NCBI GenBank assembly: GCA_024224995.1
Contig: JAAENB010000016.1
Location: 1 to 6,517 of the forward strand
Source of the DNA: a bacterium
Lineage (GTDB): Bacteria; Spirochaetota; UBA4802; UBA5550
Length of the DNA: 6,517 nucleotides
Reading direction: 5' to 3'
Shown: piece after piece, positions 1-6,063 of the stretch
Layout: each line of letters opens with the position of its first letter
How positions within the stretch are numbered: position 1 is the first letter of the stretch
The notes under the pieces: generated by a model
What the model saw: the letters and a program-made list of their open reading frames with translations, nothing else
What the model was told of the DNA's origin: nothing
Databases searched by the model: none
Program-made: the position numbers and the translations under genes

Positions 1-135
1 GGGAAAAAATAGATCAGAAACAAAATAGTACTGCGAGCTGCATCTGGCCTGGAAGTATCCCCCTCTTCTAAATGTGAGGACTGTTTGAGCAACGCGAGTT
101 CCGCAGCATTTAGAAGAGGGGGATACTTCCAGGCC
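1..135 (+). repeat. Family A dispersed element, left copy (head plus hairpin)
   Basis: Positions 1-57 match 6419-6475 without gaps at 53 of 57 bases, and positions 73-97 match 6493-6517 at 25 of 25. Between them, 58-72 (15 bases) is unrelated to 6476-6492 (17 bases). The element ends in a perfect inverted repeat: arm 46-74 pairs with 107-135 over 29 bp, leaving a 32-base loop (75-106) that contains TTGAGCAACGCGAGTT (85-100). The left edge is cut by the window. The right copy is preceded by a GC hairpin, so the full element probably starts upstream of base 1. The hairpin lies 45 bases before the regulator start codon and would be in its leader RNA if the promoter is upstream. No open reading frame of its own is convincing. 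I do not recognise a named family. Confidence 0.88.
46..135. repeat. 29-bp perfect inverted repeat with 32-base loop
   Basis: Arm 46-74 starts GGCCTGGAAGTATCC and its exact reverse complement occupies 107-135. The outermost 12 bases of the arm are shared with the right family A copy except for one base, and the inner part is unique to this copy. No T-run follows the right arm, so it is not a typical intrinsic terminator. It could act as a leader RNA structure or as a DNA cruciform; function unknown. Confidence 0.9.
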
Positions 136-163
136 CGCGCACAAGCAAAATTTAGTTCCTTAA

Positions 164-175
164 GAGAGCAGCGGA
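164..175 (+). repeat. 12-base repeat GAGAGCAGCGGA, left copy
   Basis: This 12-mer recurs exactly at 6394-6405, just upstream of the right family A copy, and both copies are preceded by a similar TTCTT/TTCCTTAA stretch. Here it lies downstream of the hairpin and directly before the regulator start codon, where its purine-rich 5' part may act as a weak ribosome binding site. The two copies suggest a boundary motif of the dispersed element. Confidence 0.6.
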
Positions 176-180
176 TACCA

Positions 181-795
181 ATGGAAACAAAACTGAAAGT
201 TAAAAGAAAAGACGGTCTTAAACGGCAGGCGCAAATTATGGAAATCGCGTCTGAGCTTTTTTCCGTAAAGGGTTATAACGCCACCTCCCTGGACGATATA
301 CTCAAAGCGGCAGGAATTGCCAAAGGAACCTTTTATTTGCATTTTGAAGGGAAATTCGACCTGCTGGACAAAATAATCGATGAAAAACTTGAAATGTTTT
401 ATGGTTATGTAAAAGTGCTGGATATTTCAGCGCCCGGGCCAATTGATGAGATCCGCCAATTATATTTAACCGTTGCCGCAACTATCACTCAAATGGAAGA
501 CTTTAAAAAATTTTCCCGCCTGCTTCTGCGGGAGTATATGGGAGTAGACCAGTCTATCCTTAACAAGGTGAATGCTTTTTTCGAAACAGTCGTTTCAATG
601 ACCGAAGAATACCTGTCAAAGGCCCAGGAAGAGGGGCGCGTAAAACCGGAACTGGATACGGAGATTGTAGCCTATTCCGTAGTAGGCGCCGTAAAAGAGC
701 TCTTTTTCCGCTGGGCCATTATGGATCAGGAGATTGACATTGAGAATACCGTCAATAATACTCTTGATCTTTTTTTGCATGGCATGCTTGTGTAA
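181..795 (+). CDS. TetR/AcrR-family transcriptional regulator
   Basis: This 204-residue protein has the usual TetR length. The N-terminal DNA-binding domain covers about residues 12-60: helix 1 contains IMEIASELFSVKGYNATS, followed by the helix-turn-helix LDDILKAAGIAKGTFYLHF (about 37-55) and the typical exit K-FDLLDKII. The rest is a helical ligand-binding and dimerisation domain of unknown specificity. Family knowledge predicts a dimeric repressor released by a small molecule. I chose ATG 181 because it fits the family's N-terminus; the in-frame TTG at 85 would translate the repeat loop and stem. Upstream, only AGAGAG (163-168) resembles a Shine-Dalgarno site, at a long spacing of 12. No promoter was recognised. 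The stop lies 10 bases from the stop of the convergent membrane gene, so its target need not be that gene. It may control a gene left of the window. Confidence 0.9.
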   Translation: METKLKVKRKDGLKRQAQIMEIASELFSVKGYNATSLDDILKAAGIAKGTFYLHFEGKFDLLDKIIDEKLEMFYGYVKVLDISAPGPIDEIRQLYLTVAATITQMEDFKKFSRLLLREYMGVDQSILNKVNAFFETVVSMTEEYLSKAQEEGRVKPELDTEIVAYSVVGAVKELFFRWAIMDQEIDIENTVNNTLDLFLHGMLV

Positions 796-805
796 GCCCT
801 CATTA

Positions 806-2131
806 TTATAGAACCGCAAGAATAACAAGCCCCGCAATACCTGCTCCAATAATGGACGCGAACCCAATAGCGGTAATCTTTTTCAGTTTGGGAGAACCCA
901 GGCTAAAGGCCATGCCTGCTTTAAGAACGGTATTGGAAAAGGCAGCCAGGGTAATGGCGATAGTTGCCTGGGGTAATTTCGACGGGTCGTCTTTGGCGAT
1001 TTCGCTCATGGTAAGGGTAATGGCGTCCACATCAGTAAGACCCGAAAGAATAGACACAACATAAAGACCGCTGTCGCCGGCCAGGGTTCCAACGAACCTG
1101 GTGAGAAAAACAACAACAGCGTAAAGCAGGCCGAATTTAACGGCCGGGGCAATATTAAAGGGATTGCTCAGGGGAACCTCTTCGCTCTGTTCGTTCCCGG
1201 TTTTTTTCCAGATGAAGAGGCACACGGTAAAACCGGTCAGAGCCATGAGTCCCATGGTAATGGAAAGCGAGGGGAGCAGAGCGGAATTGACGATCATGAC
1301 CTCAACCAGGATCCGGGGGAACATGGTTGAGCAGGCAAGAAGCACAGCCAGTGCAAAGGAGAGTGACAGGGCGTTTTCCCGGATACTTCTTTTGGCAAAG
1401 GTGAGGGTAGTGGCAGTACTGGATACCAGGCCTCCCAGGAAACCCGTAAGGCCAATTCCTTTGCGGGAACCGAGAATTTTAATGGCGATATAACCGGTAA
1501 AACTGATACCGGAAATGAGCACAACCATGAGCCATACCGTGTATGGTTTAATAATTATTACTTCATGGATGCTTTCAAAGGCCGCGGCAAAAGGAATATC
1601 TTTAATGAACAGCGCGTAATTGGGATCAAAAAGCGGCAGAATAATAAAGGTAATAATCGTGAATTTTATTACGGCCCGAATATCTTCGGATTCAACTTTT
1701 TGATTCAGTTTGTTCATGTATTCTTTCAGGAACAGGATAACAACAACAAATATGGTAATAAAGGTCGCCGGCATATACAGCTCTTTTTGAACCATGGCAC
1801 CAATCACAAAGCAGATGATGAGACTTATCTCCGTAGTAATGCCCCGTTCATTCAGTTTATAAAAACTGACAAAATAGGAAATACAAATAAGAAGGATGAT
1901 ACCGCAAAAGGCAGCCAGGAGAATCCCGGAGTAGTATTTTTTGTCCAGGAAAGAGGCCATACAGCCCAGCAGGGAGATGAGGGAGTAGGTTCTTACGCCG
2001 CCCTGGAGGTCTTCCTTGCCTGAGGAATCTTCGGTAACTTCGGCTTTAAAGGCAAATGCCCGTTCGAAACCAAGAAACGCGCCCAGTACAAGGGCAATAA
2101 CAAATGGCTGGATCAACTGTATATTAATCAT
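806..2131 (-). CDS. MgtC/SapB-like plus DUF4010 integral membrane protein
   Basis: This 441-residue, very hydrophobic protein is predicted to have about ten or more membrane segments in the inner membrane. The N-terminal part has the MgtC/SapB signature: LGAFLGFER at 16-24 and GVRTYSLISLLGC at 45-57. The C-terminal part matches the DUF4010 pattern: KPYTVWLMVVLISGISFTGY (195-214), GLTGFLGGLVSSTATT (227-242) and SGLTDVDAIT (363-372). The length matches the long two-domain family rather than the short MgtC virulence proteins of about 230 residues, so a magnesium or virulence role should not be assumed; transport is plausible but unproven. ATG 2131 is preferred over the in-frame TTG at 2137 because AAGAGAG ends 6 bases before the ATG but abuts the TTG. 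A promoter lies at 2166-2193. The gene ends 10 bases from the convergent regulator with no terminator hairpin between them. Confidence 0.9.
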   Translation of the reverse strand: MINIQLIQPFVIALVLGAFLGFERAFAFKAEVTEDSSGKEDLQGGVRTYSLISLLGCMASFLDKKYYSGILLAAFCGIILLICISYFVSFYKLNERGITTEISLIICFVIGAMVQKELYMPATFITIFVVVILFLKEYMNKLNQKVESEDIRAVIKFTIITFIILPLFDPNYALFIKDIPFAAAFESIHEVIIIKPYTVWLMVVLISGISFTGYIAIKILGSRKGIGLTGFLGGLVSSTATTLTFAKRSIRENALSLSFALAVLLACSTMFPRILVEVMIVNSALLPSLSITMGLMALTGFTVCLFIWKKTGNEQSEEVPLSNPFNIAPAVKFGLLYAVVVFLTRFVGTLAGDSGLYVVSILSGLTDVDAITLTMSEIAKDDPSKLPQATIAITLAAFSNTVLKAGMAFSLGSPKLKKITAIGFASIIGAGIAGLVILAVL

Positions 2132-2165
2132 ATTCAACTCTCTTTTTTAAAGTTTTTATAAAACA

Positions 2166-2193
2166 ATTATGATATTTTTTTATTGAATGTCAA
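2166..2193 (-). promoter_or_regulatory. Sigma70-like promoter of the MgtC/DUF4010 gene
   Basis: On the minus strand a perfect -35 TTGACA (2193-2188) is followed by a 16-base AT-rich spacer and the -10 CATAAT (2171-2166, five of six consensus bases). Transcription would start near 2159 and give a leader of roughly 28 bases before ATG 2131, including the AAGAGAG ribosome binding site. It sits just outside the GC-rich repeat block. Confidence 0.75.
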
Positions 2194-2282
2194 AGCTTTT
2201 ATGGGGATGAAATGTAAATGTTCAAAAAGCGGGGCGGGCGCGTCCTGCGGACCGGGCTTCTCCGGGCTCCGCGTTCGCTGCG

Positions 2283-2355
2283 GTCCCGGCACCTTTTGAT
2301 TTTTTACTACTGTCGAAGGGAGCCCTGTTCGTTGAAAATCAAAAGGTGCCGGGAC
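2283..2355. repeat. 21-bp perfect inverted repeat with 31-base loop
   Basis: Arm 2283-2303 (GTCCCGGCACCTTTTGATTT plus T) is the exact reverse complement of 2335-2355. The loop 2304-2334 contains CGAA (2314-2317) and TTCG (2328-2331), which could form a small inner stem. Arm and loop sizes are close to the family A hairpin (29 and 32), but the loop sequence is different. No U-run follows on either strand, so it is not a classical terminator. Confidence 0.85.
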
Positions 2356-2394
2356 TAAACCCTGCGCATCCCTCGCGCGAAATAAATGCTCATT

Positions 2395-2410
2395 AACTCG
2401 CGTTGCTCAA
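2395..2410 (-). repeat. Inverted copy of the family A loop core
   Basis: On the minus strand this reads TTGAGCAACGCGAGTT, identical over 16 bases to positions 85-100 in the loop of the left family A element and to the visible part of the right copy (6505-6517). The flanks differ from both. The core is adjacent to a short hairpin (2411-2445), so loop core next to stem recurs here in a degenerate form. Confidence 0.8.
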
Positions 2411-2464
2411 TCCCGATTCATATTAACATTTTTAAGGAATCGGGACACCTCCTGAAGAGGTGTC
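2411..2464. repeat. Two abutting small hairpins
   Basis: TCCCGATTC (2411-2419) pairs with GAATCGGGA (2437-2445) across a 17-base AT-rich loop. GACACCTC (2444-2451) pairs with GAGGTGTC (2457-2464) across a CTGAA loop. The two stems share two bases, so both cannot form completely at once. No T-run follows either. Confidence 0.65.
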
Positions 2465-2520
2465 ACTAAAATTGCAAATAACGTTCTTCCTCTCTTCAGG
2501 AACACGTACCGAATGCATCA

Positions 2521-2655
2521 GGGAATGAGCCCCTGCGGGTGCGCCCCCTGCTTTCCGGAACAGGGACCACGGACGGTCCCGCCCTGATGCAATCCAGGAC
2601 GGATTTTCACCAGGGTGGAGGAAAGCAGGGGGCGCACCCGCAGGGGCTCATTCCC
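2521..2655. repeat. 36-bp perfect inverted repeat with structured 63-base loop
   Basis: Arm 2521-2556 (starting GGGAATGAGCCCCTGCGGGT) is the exact reverse complement of 2620-2655. The loop 2557-2619 contains two small hairpins: GGGACC/GGTCCC (2563-2568 with 2575-2580) and AATCC/GGATT (2591-2595 with 2601-2605). A competing stem pairs GCATCAGGG (2515-2523) with CCCTGATGC (2582-2590), overlapping the foot of the long stem. This is the longest perfect palindrome in the window. Its function is unknown, and no associated enzyme gene is present. Confidence 0.9.
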
Positions 2656-2787
2656 GCGCACGCGAACTACATCGCACTTAGATGCCATTACTCTAAGAAA
2701 CTCTTTATAGAAAAACCGTCCTTCCGGGCTGTCATTTCTTTGTCCGGCCCCTCAATTTTTCTTGCTTTTTAACCACCCATATTATTT

Positions 2788-2817
2788 TTGACACAATAAC
2801 TTTATAATGTTTGGGTG
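2788..2817 (+). promoter_or_regulatory. Possible promoter/operator of the barrel-protein gene
   Basis: A perfect TATAAT (2803-2808) lies 16 bases before ATG 2824. A perfect TTGACA (2788-2793) also occurs, but only 9 bases upstream, too close to act with it as a normal -35. If TATAAT is the -10, transcription starts near 2815 and the leader is only about 9 bases. CACCCA (2774-2779) and TGGGTG (2812-2817) form an inverted repeat around the region and could be an operator. Confidence 0.4.
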
Positions 2818-2823
2818 CGTAGT

Positions 2824-4314
2824 ATGAAAAAAAACTGTCTATTGATTACATTAAATTTTTTATTTATTTTAACACTGTTTTTTCCTTCAAACCTTTTGGC
2901 CGATGAACCGGAAGATAGCCCGGAGAACGGGGATGCTTCCGTTGAGGCCGTAGAGTCCGGTGACTCCGAAGAGTCCGATGACACGGATGACTTCGATGAC
3001 TCCGATGAATCTATGGAAGAGAGTGAAAAAAAATGGAGTATTTCCGGGTATGTAGAATCGGAAAATTATTTTGATATCGGCGCGAACAGTTCGGCTTCGC
3101 TCACCGCGAACAGTTCGGATGATGAGTCTACCGTACAAAAAGTGGAACTTCATCCGAAATTAAAACTTATGTATGGCAGTGAAACGCTCTACGCAAAAGC
3201 GGTGCTCCACGGATACCTGTACCCCTCCGGGGGAAACAATGCGGCAACAAACTATGAGAACCGGCTGGTAGTACCGGAGCTCTATATGGGGATTGTTTTT
3301 TCCGATTTTGATGTAAAGGCAGGGAAGCAGGTCATAAAATGGGGAACAGCAAACACTATCAACCCGACTTCTTATTTTAATCCTTTTGACTTAAGTGAAT
3401 CCCTGCTTAAAGAAGAGGAGGAGCTATACCGGGGAGTGCCTGCTCTTTCAAGCGTCATCTTACTGGGAGATTTTTCTTTACAGCTGGTCTTTATTCCGGT
3501 CCATACTCCGTCGCGCCTGGCAAAAACGGGCAGTGAATGGGAGCTCCGGTTTCCAACGCTTACGGTAACGAATCCTGTGGGCAGCGGAACTGTGGCAGTT
3601 CCGGTGCGGTTCGAAGACAATGCAAGCGGGCTTGCTTATGATCCGGCCAATATGGGGTACGGAGCCCGTTTTTCCGGAACAGGCATGGGGGTCGATTTTT
3701 CAGTCTCCGCCTATCACGGACCCGACAGGGATGTATTGCTCTTTCCTAAAACCCTGCTGGACCTGGGCGATCCCGTCAGTTTTGAAATAGTCATGACCCC
3801 GCAGTACCGGAAGGTCACCAGCTTTGGATTTGACCTTGAGTTTACCCTGGACGATTTTACCATATATGGTGAAGCCGCGTTTTCCTATAATAAATCAGCA
3901 GTAACGGATATGCAGAAGCTGAACAAGTATAGTGCCGGGATTGAGGAAACAGGGTATCTCTATTACGCGGGAGGGGTTTCCTGGCTTTTTGATGATAATT
4001 TTAAAATAATACTGGAATACCTGCAGGGGATATATCTCTGGGAAAAGGACCGCTACATGGCCCCCTTATTGTCCAACCTTTTGAGTTTTAGCGTGGACAA
4101 AAAGCTCCTGGATGAATCTCTTATACTCAAGCTGAACGGTCTTTTTAATACCAGTGATTATTGCTGGCTCCTTATGCCGGTCGTGGGGTGGGATTTCCGC
4201 AATAATCTCATGGTGGAGGTCCAGGCCGCGTTCTTCCAGGGCGATGATGATACCCTGTTCGGCAGCTATAATTCAAGGGATAACCTTAGCGTTAAAGTGA
4301 AGTATCATTTTTAG
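2824..4314 (+). CDS. Outer-membrane beta-barrel protein, DUF1302/porin-like
   Basis: The 496-residue product begins with a clear signal peptide (MKKNCLLITLNFLFILTLFF, likely cleaved after LLA at about 26). Residues 27-68 are very acidic, with 22 Asp/Glu, eight Ser and no Lys or Arg. From about residue 71 to the end, alternating amphipathic strands rich in Tyr, Phe and Gly, closing in KVKYHF with a terminal Phe, indicate an outer-membrane barrel. The segment GKQVIKWGTANTINPTSYFN (167-186) followed by PFD resembles the G-K-Q-x-x-x-WG...NPxD region of DUF1302-type outer-membrane proteins; this assignment is by pattern recognition and substrate is unknown. ATG 2824 is chosen over GTG 2815 because it gives the standard MKK signal start, although only GGGTG (2813-2817) could serve as a ribosome binding site. 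The chemoreceptor gene follows 74 bases later with its own signals, and no terminator is visible between them. Confidence 0.8.
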   Translation: MKKNCLLITLNFLFILTLFFPSNLLADEPEDSPENGDASVEAVESGDSEESDDTDDFDDSDESMEESEKKWSISGYVESENYFDIGANSSASLTANSSDDESTVQKVELHPKLKLMYGSETLYAKAVLHGYLYPSGGNNAATNYENRLVVPELYMGIVFSDFDVKAGKQVIKWGTANTINPTSYFNPFDLSESLLKEEEELYRGVPALSSVILLGDFSLQLVFIPVHTPSRLAKTGSEWELRFPTLTVTNPVGSGTVAVPVRFEDNASGLAYDPANMGYGARFSGTGMGVDFSVSAYHGPDRDVLLFPKTLLDLGDPVSFEIVMTPQYRKVTSFGFDLEFTLDDFTIYGEAAFSYNKSAVTDMQKLNKYSAGIEETGYLYYAGGVSWLFDDNFKIILEYLQGIYLWEKDRYMAPLLSNLLSFSVDKKLLDESLILKLNGLFNTSDYCWLLMPVVGWDFRNNLMVEVQAAFFQGDDDTLFGSYNSRDNLSVKVKYHF

Positions 4315-4337
4315 GTGATAACATAAAAAAAAATGGA

Positions 4338-4366
4338 TTGAAAAATCGGGTATATTTCTTTATTGT
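4338..4366 (+). promoter_or_regulatory. Probable promoter of the chemoreceptor gene
   Basis: TTGAAA (4338-4343) is separated by 17 bases from TATTGT (4361-4366), matching five and four consensus bases respectively. Transcription would start near 4373, about 16 bases before ATG 4389. Read-through from the upstream barrel gene is also possible because no terminator separates them. Confidence 0.45.
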
Positions 4367-4376
4367 AGTTCAAAAC

Positions 4377-4382
4377 AAGGAG
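4377..4382 (+). promoter_or_regulatory. Shine-Dalgarno site deciding the chemoreceptor start
   Basis: AAGGAG ends 6 bases before ATG 4389, the ideal spacing. A second ATG at 4385, in another frame, is only 2 bases away and opens a 13-codon frame ending in TGA, so 4389 is clearly the functional start. Confidence 0.8.
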
Positions 4383-4388
4383 AAATGA

Positions 4389-6011
4389 ATGCAGAAATTG
4401 AATTACACTCCCAGGCAGATCCTTGAGATCAAAGGGAGCTTTTTCTTTTTTATTATGTTAGCTGTTCTGGCCGTAATCGCACATGTATTCCAATTTGTTG
4501 CCAGGATAGATGCTGATATCATAGCAAAATCGGCATGTGCCAATGTTCTTGGTGTCACGCTGACGTATATAATATTTACCCGGAAAAGAAAACTTCTTTC
4601 CACAACTGTTCTTGCCTGGATTACCTCAATTTATACCATTATGTTGCCGCTTATTGTTCGATATCAATATGTAAAAAAATTTGATTGGGCTTATTCAGTT
4701 GAATCGTATCACATTTCTGCGATTACTATTATCGCGCTTATTCTTATTCATTATTTGTACGACAAAAAGATCTATATTTTTTGCTGGGTTTTTGTCATTG
4801 GGAACTGGATCGTATTCCTGGTTCTTGCAGATAAAATCGGCGGGGTTACTTTTCATCTTCACTCAAAGACGCCTTCCGGGGAGGTTATTCACGGAATTAT
4901 CCTGCTCCGGGAGCTCTATTATCTTCTGCTCATGTCTATTTTGGGATTCATTGGATACCGGAATATTCCTATCATAGAACGCTACGACAAAAAGACCATG
5001 AAGCAGCAGAAAGAAATACAAAATCATGTGATTTTCCAGAGTGAACTGAACAGGCATATTACCGAAAGGATGAACAATTTTATAGTGCAGGTGAGAAAGC
5101 AGACCACTGCGATTGATGACTTTAATGACAGAATACAGGGCCAGGCCACTACATTTGAAGAGATAACCGGAAGCCTGGAGGAGCTGCTTGGCTCTTCAGA
5201 GCTTATCTCGGATTCGGCAGGGGAGCAGGTGAACGAGAGCAACCGTCTTGAGATAATTATCGAAGAGTTTAAAGCCATTAAAAATGAGACCAAGCTGAAT
5301 CTTGAAGATACGCTTAAACATATCGGCGCGCTTGCCGGAAATACGGAGATGGGAAAAGAGAAACTGGACAATGTTGAAAGGACTATCAACCTGATTAATG
5401 AACAGGGAGGAAAGATCGCGGACACTGTCTCTCTTATTGTGGATATCGCCGACCGGATTAATCTTCTCTCTTTAAATGCCAGTATTGAAGCTGCCCGGGC
5501 CGGAGATTTCGGCAAGGGTTTTGCGGTGGTAGCTGATGAGATCGGGAAGCTGGCTATTCAAACAACGGACAGTGTGAAAGATATTTCATCGGTTCTTGCC
5601 CTGAATAAAAAGACCACTGAGGATGGGGTGGCGGTTATCCAGTCAACAGCGGGTATTATCAAAACAATGATCGGGAATATGGATAAGACCGTAAGTAAGA
5701 TACAGTATTTGCAGGACAGTATCCTGGTGGAAGAAAAGCATATTAATGTGATAGTGGATCAGCTTGAGACCAATGTGAACCTTGCGCGGCAGATTGGCCA
5801 GGAAACATCGGACCAGGAAGCTGCTATTGAAACTACAACCCAGGCCATTGACCATGCCAATGAATCGGTCCTGAACATGATGAAAGACATTGATGAAATC
5901 AATAACTCGTCCCTGGTTATATCATCAAGCGCGAAAAGGCTGGCAGAGGAATCGAATTTGGGTGTGAAAGATGTAATTGGGGCTGGAGATGGGGAAGAGG
6001 AAGAAGAGTAA
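4389..6011 (+). CDS. Methyl-accepting chemotaxis protein with six N-terminal TM segments
   Basis: The 540-residue protein starts with six hydrophobic segments (about residues 17-37, 44-63, 71-90, 109-124, 128-147 and 172-190) linked by short loops, with no large periplasmic sensor domain. A long coiled-coil signalling domain follows. Its hairpin tip reads RINLLSLNASIEAARAG (356-372), then DFGKGFAVVADEIGKLA, the conserved region that contacts CheA and CheW. No HAMP domain is evident between the last TM and the coiled coil. Glu-rich heptads such as TTFEEITGSLEELLGSSE are candidate methylation segments. The C-terminus ends GAGDGEEEEE and lacks the NWETF-type pentapeptide that tethers CheR in some receptors. 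By family knowledge it relays a signal to the flagellar motor through CheA; the stimulus is unknown and may be sensed in or near the membrane. Promoter and Shine-Dalgarno sites lie just upstream. Confidence 0.92.
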   Translation: MQKLNYTPRQILEIKGSFFFFIMLAVLAVIAHVFQFVARIDADIIAKSACANVLGVTLTYIIFTRKRKLLSTTVLAWITSIYTIMLPLIVRYQYVKKFDWAYSVESYHISAITIIALILIHYLYDKKIYIFCWVFVIGNWIVFLVLADKIGGVTFHLHSKTPSGEVIHGIILLRELYYLLLMSILGFIGYRNIPIIERYDKKTMKQQKEIQNHVIFQSELNRHITERMNNFIVQVRKQTTAIDDFNDRIQGQATTFEEITGSLEELLGSSELISDSAGEQVNESNRLEIIIEEFKAIKNETKLNLEDTLKHIGALAGNTEMGKEKLDNVERTINLINEQGGKIADTVSLIVDIADRINLLSLNASIEAARAGDFGKGFAVVADEIGKLAIQTTDSVKDISSVLALNKKTTEDGVAVIQSTAGIIKTMIGNMDKTVSKIQYLQDSILVEEKHINVIVDQLETNVNLARQIGQETSDQEAAIETTTQAIDHANESVLNMMKDIDEINNSSLVISSSAKRLAEESNLGVKDVIGAGDGEEEEE

Positions 6012-6063
6012 GGTAACCGGTGGCCCTTTGGGCCGGGTGATCGGTAATCGGTCAAGAACAGCA

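Larger units (their letters stand above)
2194..2787. other. Gene-free palindrome-rich spacer between divergent genes
   Basis: This stretch of about 600 bases separates two divergent promoters and has no convincing coding region; the only sizeable frame (2539-2772) runs through the arms of a palindrome. From left to right it holds a GC-rich block with repeated CCGGGCT (2253-2269), a 21-bp inverted repeat (2283-2355), an inverted copy of the family A loop core (2395-2410), two short hairpins (2411-2464) and a 36-bp inverted repeat (2521-2655). Positions 2656-2787 are ordinary AT-leaning sequence in which I see nothing definite. The GC-rich palindromes contrast with the AT-rich flanks, consistent with accumulated insertions. 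Confidence 0.7.

Noticed and set aside
46..135. Integron attC site or CRISPR unit
   Set aside because: No GTTRRRY core pair, no bulged attC stem layout, no integrase, and no regular repeat-spacer series; loop is conserved rather than the ends only.
85..180. N-terminal extension of the TetR gene from TTG 85
   Set aside because: It translates the repeat loop and hairpin arm, has no family similarity, and the standard TetR N-terminus fits ATG 181.
2132..2137. TTG 2137 as start of the MgtC/DUF4010 gene
   Set aside because: The ribosome binding site AAGAGAG directly abuts the TTG but is correctly spaced for ATG 2131.
2283..2655. Retron or other reverse-transcriptase-linked non-coding RNA
   Set aside because: Long hairpins invite the idea, but no reverse transcriptase or effector gene lies in the window.
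2720..2770. Terminator in the T-rich stretch before the barrel gene
   Set aside because: The only pairing (GGGC with GCCC) is about 4 bp with a long loop, too weak to support.
2539..2772. 77-codon open frame in the spacer
   Set aside because: It runs through both arms of the 36-bp palindrome, whose composition explains the lack of stops; no start signals or recognisable protein.
4385..4426. Thirteen-codon leader peptide frame from ATG 4385
   Set aside because: Only 2 bases separate it from the Shine-Dalgarno site, while ATG 4389 has ideal spacing and opens the long gene.
5024..5515. 163-codon antisense open frame inside the chemoreceptor gene
   Set aside because: It is a Ser/Leu-rich mirror of a conserved coiled-coil coding region, with no start signals.
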